From Oxytricha trifallax (lineage: Eukaryota; Ciliophora; Spirotrichea; Sporadotrichida; Oxytrichidae): 64,000 nucleotides of DNA. The notes beneath the pieces were generated by a model. That model was not told the origin of the DNA and ran no database searches. It worked only from the letters and a program-made list of their open reading frames with translations. The stretch lies in contig ARYC01000107.1 in assembly GCA_000711775.1 (NCBI GenBank), positions 186,001-250,000 on the forward strand, written 5' to 3'. Numbering within the stretch: position 1 is the first letter of the stretch; each line of letters opens with the position of its first letter. Shown piece by piece: positions 1 to 12,258 of the stretch. The position numbers and the translations under genes are program-made.

Positions 1-778
1 ATTATAGTTTAAAAGACTTATGCAATATTTTTATTAAGAATATTATACCTGTAATCTTTTAGGTGAGGGGGATTTGCCCCCATAAACGTATTTTTCTGGC
101 TCATATATAAAAAAATTAGATCAGTTAAAAACTATTTCCAATCATTAAAGAACAAATCTTAGCAATTTATACTTCCTTTTACTCTCATTTCTTTGATAAA
201 CATCGAACATTTTTTTAAAAAATTACATTAATTATTAATTATAACATTTAAATTTATAGTTTTTATTTAATGGGACAAGGATAATTGTAAATCTTTTTAA
301 TTAAAAATTAAATATTGAAGAAGTGATTAAAATATTTTCTCTAACTTTTTGCAGATCAGATAAATTTAATGATTGGAGGAGAAACTTATCACCTTTTTTT
401 TATAAATCTGTTTATTTATAATGAGGGCAAAGTTCTTAATTTAGATTTTTTATATTTATTAATTTTTTTTTAACTTTCAAGTCCCTTTCAAGAATATCAT
501 TTCAGTAATGCTTATATTAATCAAAAGTTTAAATTTTGATTGTTCATTTTTTAAATAAAAAATCTAAGTCTTAGATTAAAAGTATTTGTAATTCCTTTAT
601 AGAAAAATAAGAAGCATATTAAATTTCAATAAAATAAATATTTGTAAACTCCTTTTATATATTTAATCAATGAATATGTTTACGATTTATTAGAATTTTC
701 AATGTTTTTGTAAATAATTAATATATTTAAGTAGTTTTTCTTTAAATGCACATATTTTTATATAATCTATCATATGAT
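1..778. other. AT-rich region without a recognised gene
   Basis: Very AT-rich sequence with no protein-like frame that I trust. The only GC-rich feature is a perfect 5-bp hairpin at 67-81 (GGGGG, loop ATTTG, CCCCC). It resembles neither the telomere-like transposon ends nor a terminator in a known ciliate context. Confidence 0.4.
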
Positions 779-1181
779 TAGGGGGGAAGTTTCCTGCCCC
801 ACTCGCTAGTTTCCTGCCCCCAACATTAAATATTATAATGTTTGGCAATAAAAATATTAGAAATAAATAAATTTTAATTTATATTACTATATACATGTAC
901 TAAACAACTTTTATTAATTTATAATTTTCAAGGTACATAATTATTCTTTATCAAATTATATATAATAAACAATGCTAAATAATTTGTTTTTTATTAATAA
1001 TTAATGTGATTTTCATAGAAATGTGAGTTCATTATCAATCAGAAATGATACTTGAAGCTAAATTAAATATAAATATATCATAATTGTTGATAAAGATTCT
1101 TTGAAAATTATAAAAATTACATGTTTTTATTTATAGGGCAGGAAACTACCTTTTTGGGGCAGGAAACTTCCCCCCCCCCTA
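779..1181. mobile_element. Small foldback (MITE-like) element with GC-rich ends
   Basis: The two ends are inverted copies: TAGGGGGG followed by AAGTTTCCTGCCCC on the left, and the reverse complement running into CCCCCCTA on the right. Inside each end the motif AGTTTCCTGCCCC occurs twice (787-800 and 808-820 on the left, 1136-1148 and 1156-1169 on the right). The roughly 300 bp between is AT-rich and has no coding frame I recognise. GC-rich inverted ends around a short non-coding core suit a non-autonomous DNA element. No unambiguous target duplication is visible because the ends are themselves palindromic. Confidence 0.6.
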
Positions 1182-1921
1182 TAATAAAAATAACGAAAAA
1201 TACCTTTATATTTCCGATTAATATTCTTGAACATTATTTATAATAAATTTTATAAAAAAAAGCTTTGTACAATAATTAAATTATAAAATTAAATATTTTA
1301 AAAACAATAATATGATTCCAATAATTTTAAAATTATATTTAAAAACTATTTGTTGGGAAATTAGTAATGCTATTGATTCTAACTTTATTAAGAAATTGTA
1401 AACAATTTATAATTTGTTCAATGTTAAATGTAAAAACCATTCTATTTTTTTATTGATAAGTAGTAAGAAAGAAAAATTTTCTAAGCTTTTTAATATAAAT
1501 ATTTTTTAGATTGTTATTTTATTATTATTTCAAGGAAAAACAACAGCTATTTTTTGTAATAACGAATCTATACTTATAATTAATAATTACTATTAATTAA
1601 GTAAATAACCTATGAAAATAAGAAAATATAAATATAAATTTAAAATAACGGTTGTTTGTATTATTATTATTAATTTAATATTACACTTATCCAAGTATGC
1701 ATGTTGTTTTTACATATAATATCAATCTATTAAATTATAAAATGAAAAAAAAATATTATAAAATATAATATATTTTACTAGTCAATTTTTTATTAGAATC
1801 TTAATCAAGAATAATATTAATATATTTATTTTTTTCAATTATAAAACTATTTATAAGATTAGAGTTCTTTTTATATATTTAAAAACAAATTAATTATTCA
1901 ATTAATAGTAAATTTATTTAA
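1182..1921. other. AT-rich region, nothing recognised
   Basis: No gene, repeat or structured element is recognised in this stretch. Confidence 0.4.
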
Positions 1922-3922
1922 TCATAATTTTAATTAGTTTCTTTCAAAGTGTTCTACTAAATCTATGTAGAGTTATCTATAAAACCTTCTTCTATCTTTT
2001 GTGTCATCAAAAACTAGATTACTATTTGAATAATAACCATAAGTTCTCAAAAATAGATACTGCTCTTCCAAATACTCTTATAAAAAACCTTTTGATTCTT
2101 TAAATCCTGAAAGTAATATGAAGATTTTATTTCCTTCAAATACTTTTAAGAAGAAGTATTCACTCGAAAGGAAATGAATGTCATAATCGTCATTGATGTA
2201 ATAGTTCTAATTTAAATTCTTAAATTTCTATTCAATATAGCCTTTAAATAACGAACAAAATGATTAAACTTGATAATTTCCCTTTTAATAATTGATTGTA
2301 TTTATTTGTTCTCTTTAATATATTTATTGACATAATGTGTGTTTGCCATGATATGTTTAGTCAACAATTACAACATGCTTTAAGAAATGTTGAATTAATT
2401 ATCTTTCAACATGATTCATCTTAGGAAATGCAAAAGTTAAATATTATTAAATTTGATCATTTAAATCATCTGATATCTTAATTAAAATGATTTCTTTGCA
2501 TTTTCTGCATTAAAAGTATTAAATAATGTTGTGTACCTTGGGATTATTAGATACTTTTATGAGATATTATTTATGATTTTGTTGTTTTTTTTTAAATTAT
2601 TAATCAGAAATATAGGATTTCTCTATTTAATAAAAGTATTTTTAATTTTCAATATTCTTTTTTAGAAAATCAACATTTACCTCTTCAAAGAGATCTGATA
2701 TCTGTTAAAACTTTAAGGTTAGCTTTAAATAATCATAAATAAACTAGGGATGAACTCTGAATATTATTTGTATCTAATTATTCTGAATAAAACTTTTGTA
2801 AAGGTCTTGGTCAAACAAATTCTAAAAATGTTTACAAGGATAATTTTTATTCTACACATTCTCATTAAAATCATAAAAGTCCTAATATTTTAATGATAGA
2901 CATTAGAATCCATTTGGTTAAATTAATTTTTTCTATTTTTGGAGCACATTTAAATTTATATTTGGTTCTTTCAATTCTTCTTTCTATTATTAAATTTAAG
3001 TTTTATCATCTTCAATGACATTTAAATTTTCAAATAAATTTCTAAAAGCTATCTAGAATTCTTCATCGCCATCATTTTAGACATCTTAATTCAATTCAAT
3101 AATTTATGATTTTTCTATTTGTTTGTATTCAAACACATTTTAATTATTATGTTTTATTTTTGTTGTGTATTTGATAATATGATTTAATTATCTTATTCAA
3201 ACGATAAATCATTTCCCATTACTTAATCAATTTGCGACAAGTTAAGATTTTATTCAAGGCTTTAATTTAATCTTGGTGGCAATTTAATATCAATCATATC
3301 ATTGGGGTCGAACTTGAAAGATTCGTCACGCTTTCTCTTTTTGCTTGATGAGCTGCAGAAAGATTAATTTAAGTTTTATTAAAGAAATCTTGGAAGTTTT
3401 GTAAATATATATTCATGAATTGATTGATCAATAATTCTTTTAATCTATGAGAATACTTCAAATTCCTTAATTTAGTTTGAAATTTATTCGTTAAGGATTG
3501 AAAAATTATTCACCATTTCTAAGAATTCATAATTTTCACATTCATGAATTGACTTTATAAAATCTGCAATATAAATTTTAATTTAGTTTATTTTGTTTTT
3601 GAACTCCCTTTCTCCAAATACTGCTAATATGTTTTACTAAATTTAAAAGTAATTTAAATTTGCATTTTATTATTAAACACCTTGTTTATTACTTTTGTCT
3701 TATAAAAGTTTACTAATTTGCAATAATAACAGATTTGATTAATGAAATTTCTAATAATTTGCGAAGAAATCAATGAGCAATGTCAAATTATAAATTGCAA
3801 TTTAAAATATATTTTGTTGGTTTAGTTCATGCATTTGAACATATATTTAAAAAATTGCTGGGAATTTTATCAATTAATTTATTTAAGCCATCATAAAATT
3901 GTTGGGATGATGCGTTTTCCAT
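1922..3922 (-). CDS. Predicted large protein of unknown function, TAA/TAG-rich gene
   Basis: Visible only with TAA/TAG read as Gln. I start it at the ATG at 3922 (MENASSQQFYDG...). The best model joins a first exon 3922-3841 to a second exon after 277 nt that begin GT and end TTGCAG (3840-3564); this could be an intron or a small IES. The frame then runs through a basic, nuclear-localisation-like SSSSKKKRKRDE, an acidic QNDGDEEF, a YPCKHFQNLFD segment loosely like a zinc-binding loop, a CRKC pair, and ends ERNQLKL at a TGA (1922-1924). One unexplained single-base frame change lies near 3140. Codons show purine-first bias, and the last 90 residues look strongly protein-like. I do not recognise a family. 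At this GC content a long TGA-free frame can arise by chance, which limits confidence. If real it could be a germline-limited gene. Confidence 0.55.
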
Positions 3923-4308
3923 GTGAAATGTAAATTATAAAATAATTACAAAAAATTTTTATTAAATTTTTTAAAATAAAATAACATTAATTCAAACATT
4001 TAAATTTAAGAATATGATATTGTAAAAATAGATTATTTTAATTTTATTATTTGCATTAGCATATTATCAGGAATTTTATTTTTAACAATTAAACGTATGA
4101 AATAAAGTGCTCTAAAGTTTTATTAAATATTATGAAGAACAAGAACTGCTTTTATAATTAACATATTAGTATGGTCATTCTCAACTAATTATTCCTAGGA
4201 ATTATAAATTATCTTAAGAAATTTATAAGTTGGGATTACATAGAAGCTAAAATGAAATTTTTTCATTATCTAATTTCACAATTCCCATTTTACTCAAATT
4301 TTTGATTA

Positions 4309-4746
4309 TCATTTTTAATTGTTATCAAGATAATTTTATTGAAATTAAAATAGTAGTAAAAGCAATATATGAGATAAAATATAAATGTATGATTACATTT
4401 TAATTCTCAGTCTTATAATTAGATTTATTTTTTTGAAATTAAATTATATACTAAAAGCTTATATTTATTAAAATATTTGTGCATATTTTTTTTACTAAAT
4501 AATTAATTACGTCATTGCAGATATCTTGATTTTTAAGAAATAAAATGAATAATAGTTTTTATTAAGTAATTGTGAATTTTTTAATAAAATATGGGTTTTG
4601 GATTGATTTTTCTCATTAATTTTCTTAGCATAAATGAAATATAAATTTTGAGAGTTGCCTTGAAAAATTTGAAAATCTAAATTCTTGTATGATAAAATTA
4701 GAATTGCACTTATTTGAAATAGTTCAATCGATAATTTATAGTGCAT
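4309..4746 (-). CDS. Possible 145-residue hypothetical protein
   Basis: With TAA/TAG as Gln the frame is open from the ATG at 4746 to a TGA at 4309. It is rich in Asn, Lys, Ile and Gln and has no domain I recognise. In DNA this AT-rich a TGA-free run of about 146 codons is expected now and then by chance, so this is only a candidate. Confidence 0.25.
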
Positions 4747-6530
4747 TGGCAAGATCTGTATTTAAATTAGTAATATCCGAGTACAGAGTCAATGAAAAAC
4801 AATTTGTACTAGATATAAAATAATTTAATTCATTTCTTATTTGAAAAATTAAAAATATTATAGATTCAAAACTTTTCTGAATACTTTTTATTATAAATAT
4901 ATTTATCGATAATAAATAATCTAAATAGAATATAGAAAATATTAAAATCAGAAATCAGAAGATGAATTCTTTTGAATGATCTGCTAAATCTCTGTAAACA
5001 ATTATAATCATTTCTTTAGTTCCTAAGAATTATTTTCTATTTTAAAGTCTGTAAATATTCTCAAGTATCACAGTTAATTGTCAAACCAATTAAATATAAA
5101 TTGTGGCTTCTTCAATAGCTTGAAATAATATTAATTAACAATTCAACAAATATTTTATTAAATAAATTATTACTTGGTAAAATTAAATTAAATTTCATAA
5201 ACTTCATTTCAGCAATAAATTTCAACTTTTTAATATTTTACTCTAAATTTGTTGGGGTATTTATTTATTAAGCATTTTGATTGTTTATTGTTTAACTATA
5301 ATTGAGAACATATTTGCAAAGGCAAAGTATTTTCCAAAAGTAATTATAATCAATATAAATTGGCTAGGTTCAAGTATTACTTAATTAATATCCTTTCAAT
5401 TTAATTTATTTTTAGGAAATAAATTAGCAAGGTATTAGTAATATTATATCTTATTCGTTATAATAAATTTATAATTACAATCTCCAAATTTGAATTCAAG
5501 ATGTTCATTTAATGTAGCTAAGTAAAGAGGATATAAATTTAAATTTCAAGTATTTTTATAGATTTTAAAATATTATTATTATTCAAATAATTATCATTTA
5601 TATTAGAGTTATGTGGCAATATAATTTGTTAAAGTCTTAAAAAACATAGTACTCATAAATAAAATATATGTATAGAGCTATTAATAGAGAATAGAGAAAT
5701 TTAATTGTTCTACTGAGAAACTCTTCCCACACAATAAAATATCCTATATGTCAAATCAAATTTTTGATCTTCGAGGCTGGTTCTACTTAACTCATGACAT
5801 TTAGATATTTAATACTAAGATTATTATTTTTTTTAATTACACCAATTAAGAAGAACGAGTTTTAAATATGTTTTTTAAGCTAAAAATATTTATATTTTAA
5901 AAAAAACTTAAATATCTCAAATTAACTTCACTTGATATGATTCGAAATAGTATTATGTTAAATTGATTACTTTTAAAAAATAAATATATTTTTAGAAGTG
6001 GATGGGAGAGTGGGTGATTTAAGTATCGGTTATAAAATATAATTATTATGATAAATCTAAATAAGATAATACTAATTTATTGTAATAATTCGAATAAAAT
6101 TGAATGTTTTATATTATTTAATTTAATAAAACTTATCAAATTTTATCTTCATAATGTTACATTTGAAATATTTACTATAATTTCATTGAAATAGAAATTA
6201 TGTGATTTTCCATTTCTTTGATTTATTAATTTCAAGCATTGTTTATAATTAACTTGGTCGCTTTATATAATTTCCATTTTTATTACATTGCCTAAACTAT
6301 TATACTAACAAATTAATTTCTCATTATTAAAAGTTCTAATAAAATCAGTAAAGTTTGTCGAATTTATTTTATTAAACTATTAATCATTTTAGTATTTTAA
6401 TTAATTTGTATAGAAGCATATATCAGAATCTGAATTTATGTTTTCAACTAAATATTTAATATTAAAAAAATCAAGTATTATAGGAATATATAATCTTATT
6501 AAATTTAAATATTAATAAAAATTTATTTGG
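4747..6530. other. AT-rich region, nothing firmly recognised
   Basis: There are no convincing genes. A slightly GC-richer patch near 5710-5800 could be a very small coding segment, but no frame is persuasive. Confidence 0.35.
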
Positions 6531-7265
6531 AATTCTGGTGGGGTCTAAGCATGGTCAAAGAGATTGCACAAAAAACTTTAAGTCATTAGTCGGAGCATGA
6601 TAATTAATAACCTTTTTTATCCATTTGATTATCCTACTCCCATAAAACACCTCTCGATCATATAACTTATCTTTATATTGAAAAAAAATATACTACTATT
6701 AAAAAATTATGTTTCTCTGGAAGACATATTTTATATAATTTAATATGATTTAATAATAAAATTTAATTAGTCAATTTAGAACAATTTAATTATTTATAAT
6801 TATTATTGGCTAAAATTAATTAAAGTAGGACTAATTATCAAATCATTAGCTCAATTAGTTCTCCTTACAAATATACGAATCATGGCGAGTGATTTAATAA
6901 TAAGTCCTACTTTAATTAATTTCATCCAATAATAATTATAAATAATATAATTGTTCTTTATTCTAAAATCTTCGTTCTTAATTAACTAATTAAATTTTAT
7001 TATTAAATCATATTAAATAATATCAAATATGACTTCCAGAGAAAAATAATTTTTTAATAGTAGTATTTTTTTAAAAAATATAAAGATAAGTGATATGATC
7101 GAGAGGTGTTTCAAAGAGGTTAATTTAGAAATTAATTTGAGTAAGTAATATATGCTATATGGGAGTAGGATAATCAAATGGATAAAAAAGTAATTAATTA
7201 TCATGCTCCGACTAATGAAGGTTTTTGTGGAATCTCTTTGACCCTACTTAGACCCTACCAGAATT
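6531..7265. mobile_element. 735-bp foldback element
   Basis: Left end AATTCTGGTGGGGTCTAAG and right end CTTAGACCCTACCAGAATT are inverted copies. Similarity continues inward for about 300 bp, including a shared block TCGGAGCATGATAATTA and another around CACCTCTCGATCATAT. The right arm has a roughly 50-bp extra segment near 7110-7160. The centre (about 6820-6960) is itself an inverted repeat around AAGTAGGACTAATTATCA. No coding capacity is seen. Interpreted as a non-autonomous inverted-repeat transposon. Confidence 0.65.
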
Positions 7266-7443
7266 AAATAATATTTCATACGATGATTAAATAAAAATAA
7301 ATAAAATATGTTCAATATAGATTTTATAAATGTAACTATTTATACAAAAAATTAATAGAACATCTATACATGAAACAAAACATTTTATGATTAACTTATT
7401 TTATTTCTTAATTTCCTAAATAATTTAAAATTAAAAAAAAGTG

Positions 7444-7966
7444 GGCTAACTAGAAATTAGACCTCCCCTAATGAACTAATTTCATATTAAACTCTGGCTG
7501 AATTCTTGGCGCAAAGCAAGATTGCAGAAGCAACTTTTGATACGCGCAATAGTTATAAAGCTTAGACCAAAATTAAATTCATTTTATGCATAAAAAACAT
7601 TATTACAATGAAAAACTTTTTCTTTCTTTTTTATCCTTTTTTTTATTATGGAAATTGTAAGTTAGGTTATTTATTATATTTTGATTTAAGTAGAAACAAG
7701 TAATTATTCAATAGAATTAATTTGATATTTATACTTAAATGACCCAACTTATAATTTTTATAATAAAAAAAAGGATAAAAATGAAAGAAAAATATTTTTC
7801 ATTTTAATAATGTTTTTATGAATAAAATGAATATAATTTTGGTAAAAGCTTTATCACTTTTGCACTTATCAAAAGTTGTTTCTGACAATCTTGCTTTGCG
7901 TCAAGATTTCAGCCAGAGTTTATTTTGAAATTAGTTCATTAGGGGGGGGGGGTTTAACTGCTAGCC
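7444..7966. mobile_element. 523-bp foldback element
   Basis: The two halves are imperfect inverted copies from GGCTAAC at the left to the reverse complement GGCTAGC at the right. Shared blocks include CCTAATGAACTAATTTC, CTCTGGCTGAA and CTTGGCGCAAAGCAAGATTG. The right half has a run of ten G where the left has a short CCTCCCC run. The inner part contains A/T runs such as AAAAAGGATAAAAA. No protein is encoded. Its end sequences differ from those of the foldback 180 bp upstream, so it is a separate family. Confidence 0.65.
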
Positions 7967-8459
7967 TAAAAGTCTATATAAAATAGTAGTTAAAGATATT
8001 ATTAAGTTTAATCATTGCTTCCAAATTAATTATTAAATAATTTTTTATAATAAAAAGAATTTCGTTAAGTTAATTATATTATTACAATACTTAGTCAATA
8101 AAAAATATTATTCTTATGTAATTAGAATAATTGCTTTTATTAAGTTAATTTATCACATCTTAAATATGACTAAAAGATTTATTATATAAATAGAATCCAT
8201 TTAAGATTAAATTAAATAAAAAAACTTTAATAAGACATATAGCAATATGTTTGTATAATATTCATTCGATATTAGAAATTCAGAGATTAGTTAAAATTTC
8301 TGATAGTAAACAATTTATCTCATTAATACTGGGGTCATACTTGAAAAATGGAAAAAATAAAATTGTTTTATAGATTATCTCAATCTATTAAAGTGCATAA
8401 ATTAATTATATTATTCAAAGATAATGGAAACTATACTGGGGCGCTTATTTAATTTATAC

Positions 8460-9067
8460 ATAATACTTTTGATTTACGAAACCATAAACAACCATTACCA
8501 AGGTGATTTATTTCCAATTGAAGAGCCTTTTAGAGGAACTGGTTCATGCTAACATGGCATTACAATGAGTAATGCAAGTCTTTTGCGCTGCTGATTTTTT
8601 TCTTTTGCTCTCATAAGTTCATGTAAAACCCATTCTTAGCAGACTTGCTTAGGGGAGAAACCGCAAATGGAACTGTACTAGATAAAAGATATTTAAGCAT
8701 GATATTTCTAGCTTTTCTCCTGTAAAAAAAGTCAAATATGAGATCTGACGAGTAATTTTTAGCTTCTGCCCTTTTCATTATGACCTCACTTACTTGTAAT
8801 AAGAAAGGTAAATCATTTAGCTTTAACTCGAATTATATAATCACCGGTCGATATTTATTAGCGTGATCCCTCTATACTTGGCCTACCTTTTTTAGAGAGG
8901 CTTTCATATCTGAAACATATCTCGTAAAAGCCGAGTGCTTTCACAGTTTCGATTTCTAGTGTACCTGAATTAGCAGGGCATACGCTGCTAACTTACTAGT
9001 AGGTCTAATCCTCTCGTCTATAAAGTTTGTAATATTATCATTGAAGATTGATAATTTTTAATTCAAT
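8460..9067 (-). pseudogene. Decayed coding segment, unknown protein
   Basis: This stretch is GC-richer than its surroundings. On the minus strand, with TAA/TAG as Gln, one frame reads NITNFIDERIRPTSKL..., continues through KASLKKVGQ and FDFFYRRKARNIM, and runs on past 8500. It is broken by in-frame TGA codons near 8940 and near 8617. A single-base frame change near 9085 would join it to the gene immediately upstream (9068-9841), so it may be the C-terminal half of the same decaying gene, or a separate fragment. No family is recognised. Both TGA codons sit where Trp would be acceptable. Confidence 0.4.
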
Positions 9068-9841
9068 TCAAATAAGCATTTAAAAAATAATTTACTTTTC
9101 ACTATTCTATAACAATTTAACAATAGAATGAATTTCAAGGCATATTTTATTGAAATTATCATTTTAAGTTTTGATTATGCTTTTTATAATTTCAATTGGC
9201 TTTCCTTATAGTATTTTCACATATTATAAGTTGTTGAAAATATTTCTAAATCGATTTAAATTATTAGCACGAATGTCATCAATTATAATTTCCTCTGAAT
9301 TTCTGTAAATACTAATTAAAGCTATATCATCAATATAGCAGCGATTCAAATATAATTATCCTTTAAAGTTGAAGTTATTAAATAAAGTCTTATATTATTT
9401 TTATATTTAAGAAGGATATTTTTTCATCAAAGATTTAAAATAAAATTCCTCATCATACTCAGATTCTTTATTATCGAAGTTATATCTTCGATTAGTTTAA
9501 AATTCGCATAATTCCAATTTTATGAATTTAATTTTTTTAATTTATTAGTTTTCAATTAAAGTTAAAAAAAAATTTAAAAATCCTGTAAAATAAATTTTTT
9601 AGTCTATTTTGCATATTTTAAGTTTGATTCCTTTTGAATTCTCAATGATTTGTTGTATTTATTAATATGAAGGAAAATTAGTATTTATTTTTAAATTTGT
9701 AAAGTTTTATTTTCCTGTGTGATGTTTTATATATTTTATTAATTCTCTTTCTTCTCTTGATAAGAAAGAAAGCTTGGAAAATATAAAAAAGTAATTTAAA
9801 AAAGAGTATGATATTAATCTGCTATTTCTGTTTAAGTACAT
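9068..9841 (-). CDS. Predicted 257-residue protein, LRR-like character
   Basis: With TAA/TAG as Gln the frame from the ATG at 9841 to the TGA at 9068 is exactly 258 codons with no interruption. It is Asn/Lys/Ile-rich with charged segments (LSREERELIKYIK, NKESEYDEEFYFK) and hydrophobic periodicity (KKIKFIKLELCEF, EEIIIDDIRANNLNRF, KICLEIHSIVKLL) that recalls degenerate leucine-rich repeats. I cannot name the family. The same strand continues downstream into the decayed segment 8460-9067 after one frame change, so this may be the intact N-terminal part of a larger broken gene. Confidence 0.45.
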
Positions 9842-10832
9842 TTATTTTTAAATTATTATTATAATCTACAATTAATAACTTGAATTATTTAAAGTAATTG
9901 AATTATTAAAATTTATTTAATTTATTTGTACTTATAATATACTCACTAATTTTTGGCTATTTCTGACTTGTCTTATGAAATAAATATAATTAGACATTCA
10001 TTCGTTCAAATGATTAATTATTTCTCAAAAAATCATAATTCAATAAGAATTAGAGCATTAAAATTCTCAAATAATTAGAGATTATATATTAACTGCATTT
10101 ATAAATAATCATAAAATTTAAATTTTTATGAATTTGTAAATGCTTACAAGATAAAATTTTAATGTTTTAACTTCAAAAATATGATTATTTAATTTTACAT
10201 GATAAAGTTTTAACTTTAATAAATATGAAGAAGAAAAATAAAATTCTAAGAATTGCTAGAATTAATAATTAACAAAATGACATTAATTTAAAATTTATAT
10301 TTAATTTTTTACATATTTTTAAGAAATTTAAAAATATTTGATAAAGTAAATATAAATTAAATTATAAATATAAATTATAAAAATCTTATTTTTAATCTAA
10401 AGCTAATTCTACATATATTTAAAATACTTAATTTAAATTAATTTTAAAAGTTTGAAAATTTCTTGAAAAGATAATTAGAGCAATTTTAAAAAGCTAAAAT
10501 TAAATATGAAACTTCGATAATGTGAAAAATTAATATTAAATAATATTGAAATTGACTAGAATTAAATTATAGCAAATAAAAATAAACAAATTTATTATAA
10601 ATTAGAAACTAATTTCAAGTTCAATTCAAATTTTATTAATAAATAATTTTTAGTCAACTGATAATAATTTAAATATTCATTTTTTATTGAAGATTAATAC
10701 GCATACAATGCAACTTTAATTTATTATAATAATTTTATTTTAAATTATAAATTCTTATGTCAAAGATCAGAATAATAATTTTACAAATTTATATTGTAAA
10801 GCATAATAGATTTCAACAATGAATTTTAATTA
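9842..10832. other. AT-rich region, nothing recognised
   Basis: Strongly AT-rich sequence with A/T runs. No gene or repeat is recognised. Confidence 0.4.
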
Positions 10833-12258
10833 ATGAGCTCAGCTTTTAAAAATTCAAAATCTCAAGTTATTTAAATTAAAATCCAAATTTATTGCACTAA
10901 TTGGCTCCATCCCAACATAAATTCTGATAATTAGAATTTTGTGGTGAAGGATTACTGTGCTAAACATCACTTAAATCTGTTAAGAATTAAAAATCTAGAC
11001 TTCACTCATTCTGGTTTGAAATGCCTTTGAAATTCAATATTCAAAAGAGATTTAGATAAATTAAATAGAAATCAAAGAGGAAATTAATTTATATTCTCAT
11101 ATAATTAAGGAAAAATTTGTAAAAAGGAATATTTAGGAGAAATTTGTCAATTTACAACTACGATAATAAAAATTGAAGGATGTGATATGAAATACGAATA
11201 GAAATAGAAGAGAATTGAGGAGAAATTCTATTTTTACATTAATAGCATAAATTAATTAATTAGAGAGTTTTAATAGTATGCATAGTTTAATTGAAAATCA
11301 TTCAGTTGCTATTAATTGATAATGTATTAGGTTTCTTAATAGAATTTAATTTCACTGCAATTACTGAAAATTATAAATAACATGGTCACATCTGTTTCAT
11401 CAAGAGCAATCAAAATTATATTTTCAAATTTTTAGCATTTATGATTCATGAAACAATTAAATGCATGCTTTTTTAAAGTTAATATAATTAATAATTTGGG
11501 TGAAATTTAGGAAGTTCCAGAGTAAGGAATAAAGTCGAGAATAATAATTAAATTCCTAAATAATCTTAATAAACTAATGATAATTTTAGCAATAAATAAG
11601 TTAAAAAGGATAGCAGTGATGACATTGAACCTGATAACTAATATTAAGCAAAAAATCAAATCTTAATAAATTACCATCAGAGTTTAGAGTAATTTAAATT
11701 AGTAAGACTGCATAGAATAAAAAAATTAATAATTTTTCTTTGAATTTCAAGTATAAAACTTTATACGATTGTAAAACAATAATTATGAATTTAGAGATTT
11801 ATTTTATTTCACGATTCTAAATCTAGAGTCGGGGTGAAATATTTAAGTTTTTTTAAATGAGAATTAGTAATGGAGGAAAATTGAGGTTACACAAGACCTC
11901 AGGGTTAAATTCAATTTGGAATAGTACAATCCAGTAGACACGGTGATGCTAAATATATCGGCCATTATTTGGGGTTGGATATAAAACTTTAAGATGCACA
12001 TTTTATTTGATGAACTCAAGAGAAATATGTATAATAGTAGATACCCTTTGATATGCACAGGATAAATAAATAAAATTTTAAAGAAATAAATGCACATGTT
12101 TAAATTTGAAATTATTTCATTTCGAGTGTGGAGAATTCATATATTCTATATAAAACTTAAACTTTAGACCTATAATGTGCTTAAGATTTACAAATGGAGA
12201 CAGTGGTTTAATGCACAATCATAAAAATTTAAACGAAACTTAAGCTCAGATAAATTGA
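10833..12258 (+). pseudogene. Decayed gene, possible zinc-binding N-terminus and repeat-rich C-terminus
   Basis: Three consecutive plus-strand frames, with TAA/TAG as Gln, read like parts of one protein. Segment 1 starts at the ATG at 10833 (MSSAFKNSKS...) and has a Cys/His cluster (YCTNW..., DYCAKHH, GLKC) reminiscent of a B-box. It crosses a TGA at 11028 and ends at a TGA at 11292. Segment 2 (about 11291-11743) contains NFTAITENYKQHGHICF and the acidic KKDSSDDIEPDN, with one TGA. Segment 3 (about 11740-12258) contains NLEIYFISRF and NLKLFHFECGEF, with two TGAs. Two frameshifts and four in-frame TGAs indicate decay, or missed IES/MDS structure. The zinc-finger reading is an inference from spacing only. 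Confidence 0.35.
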
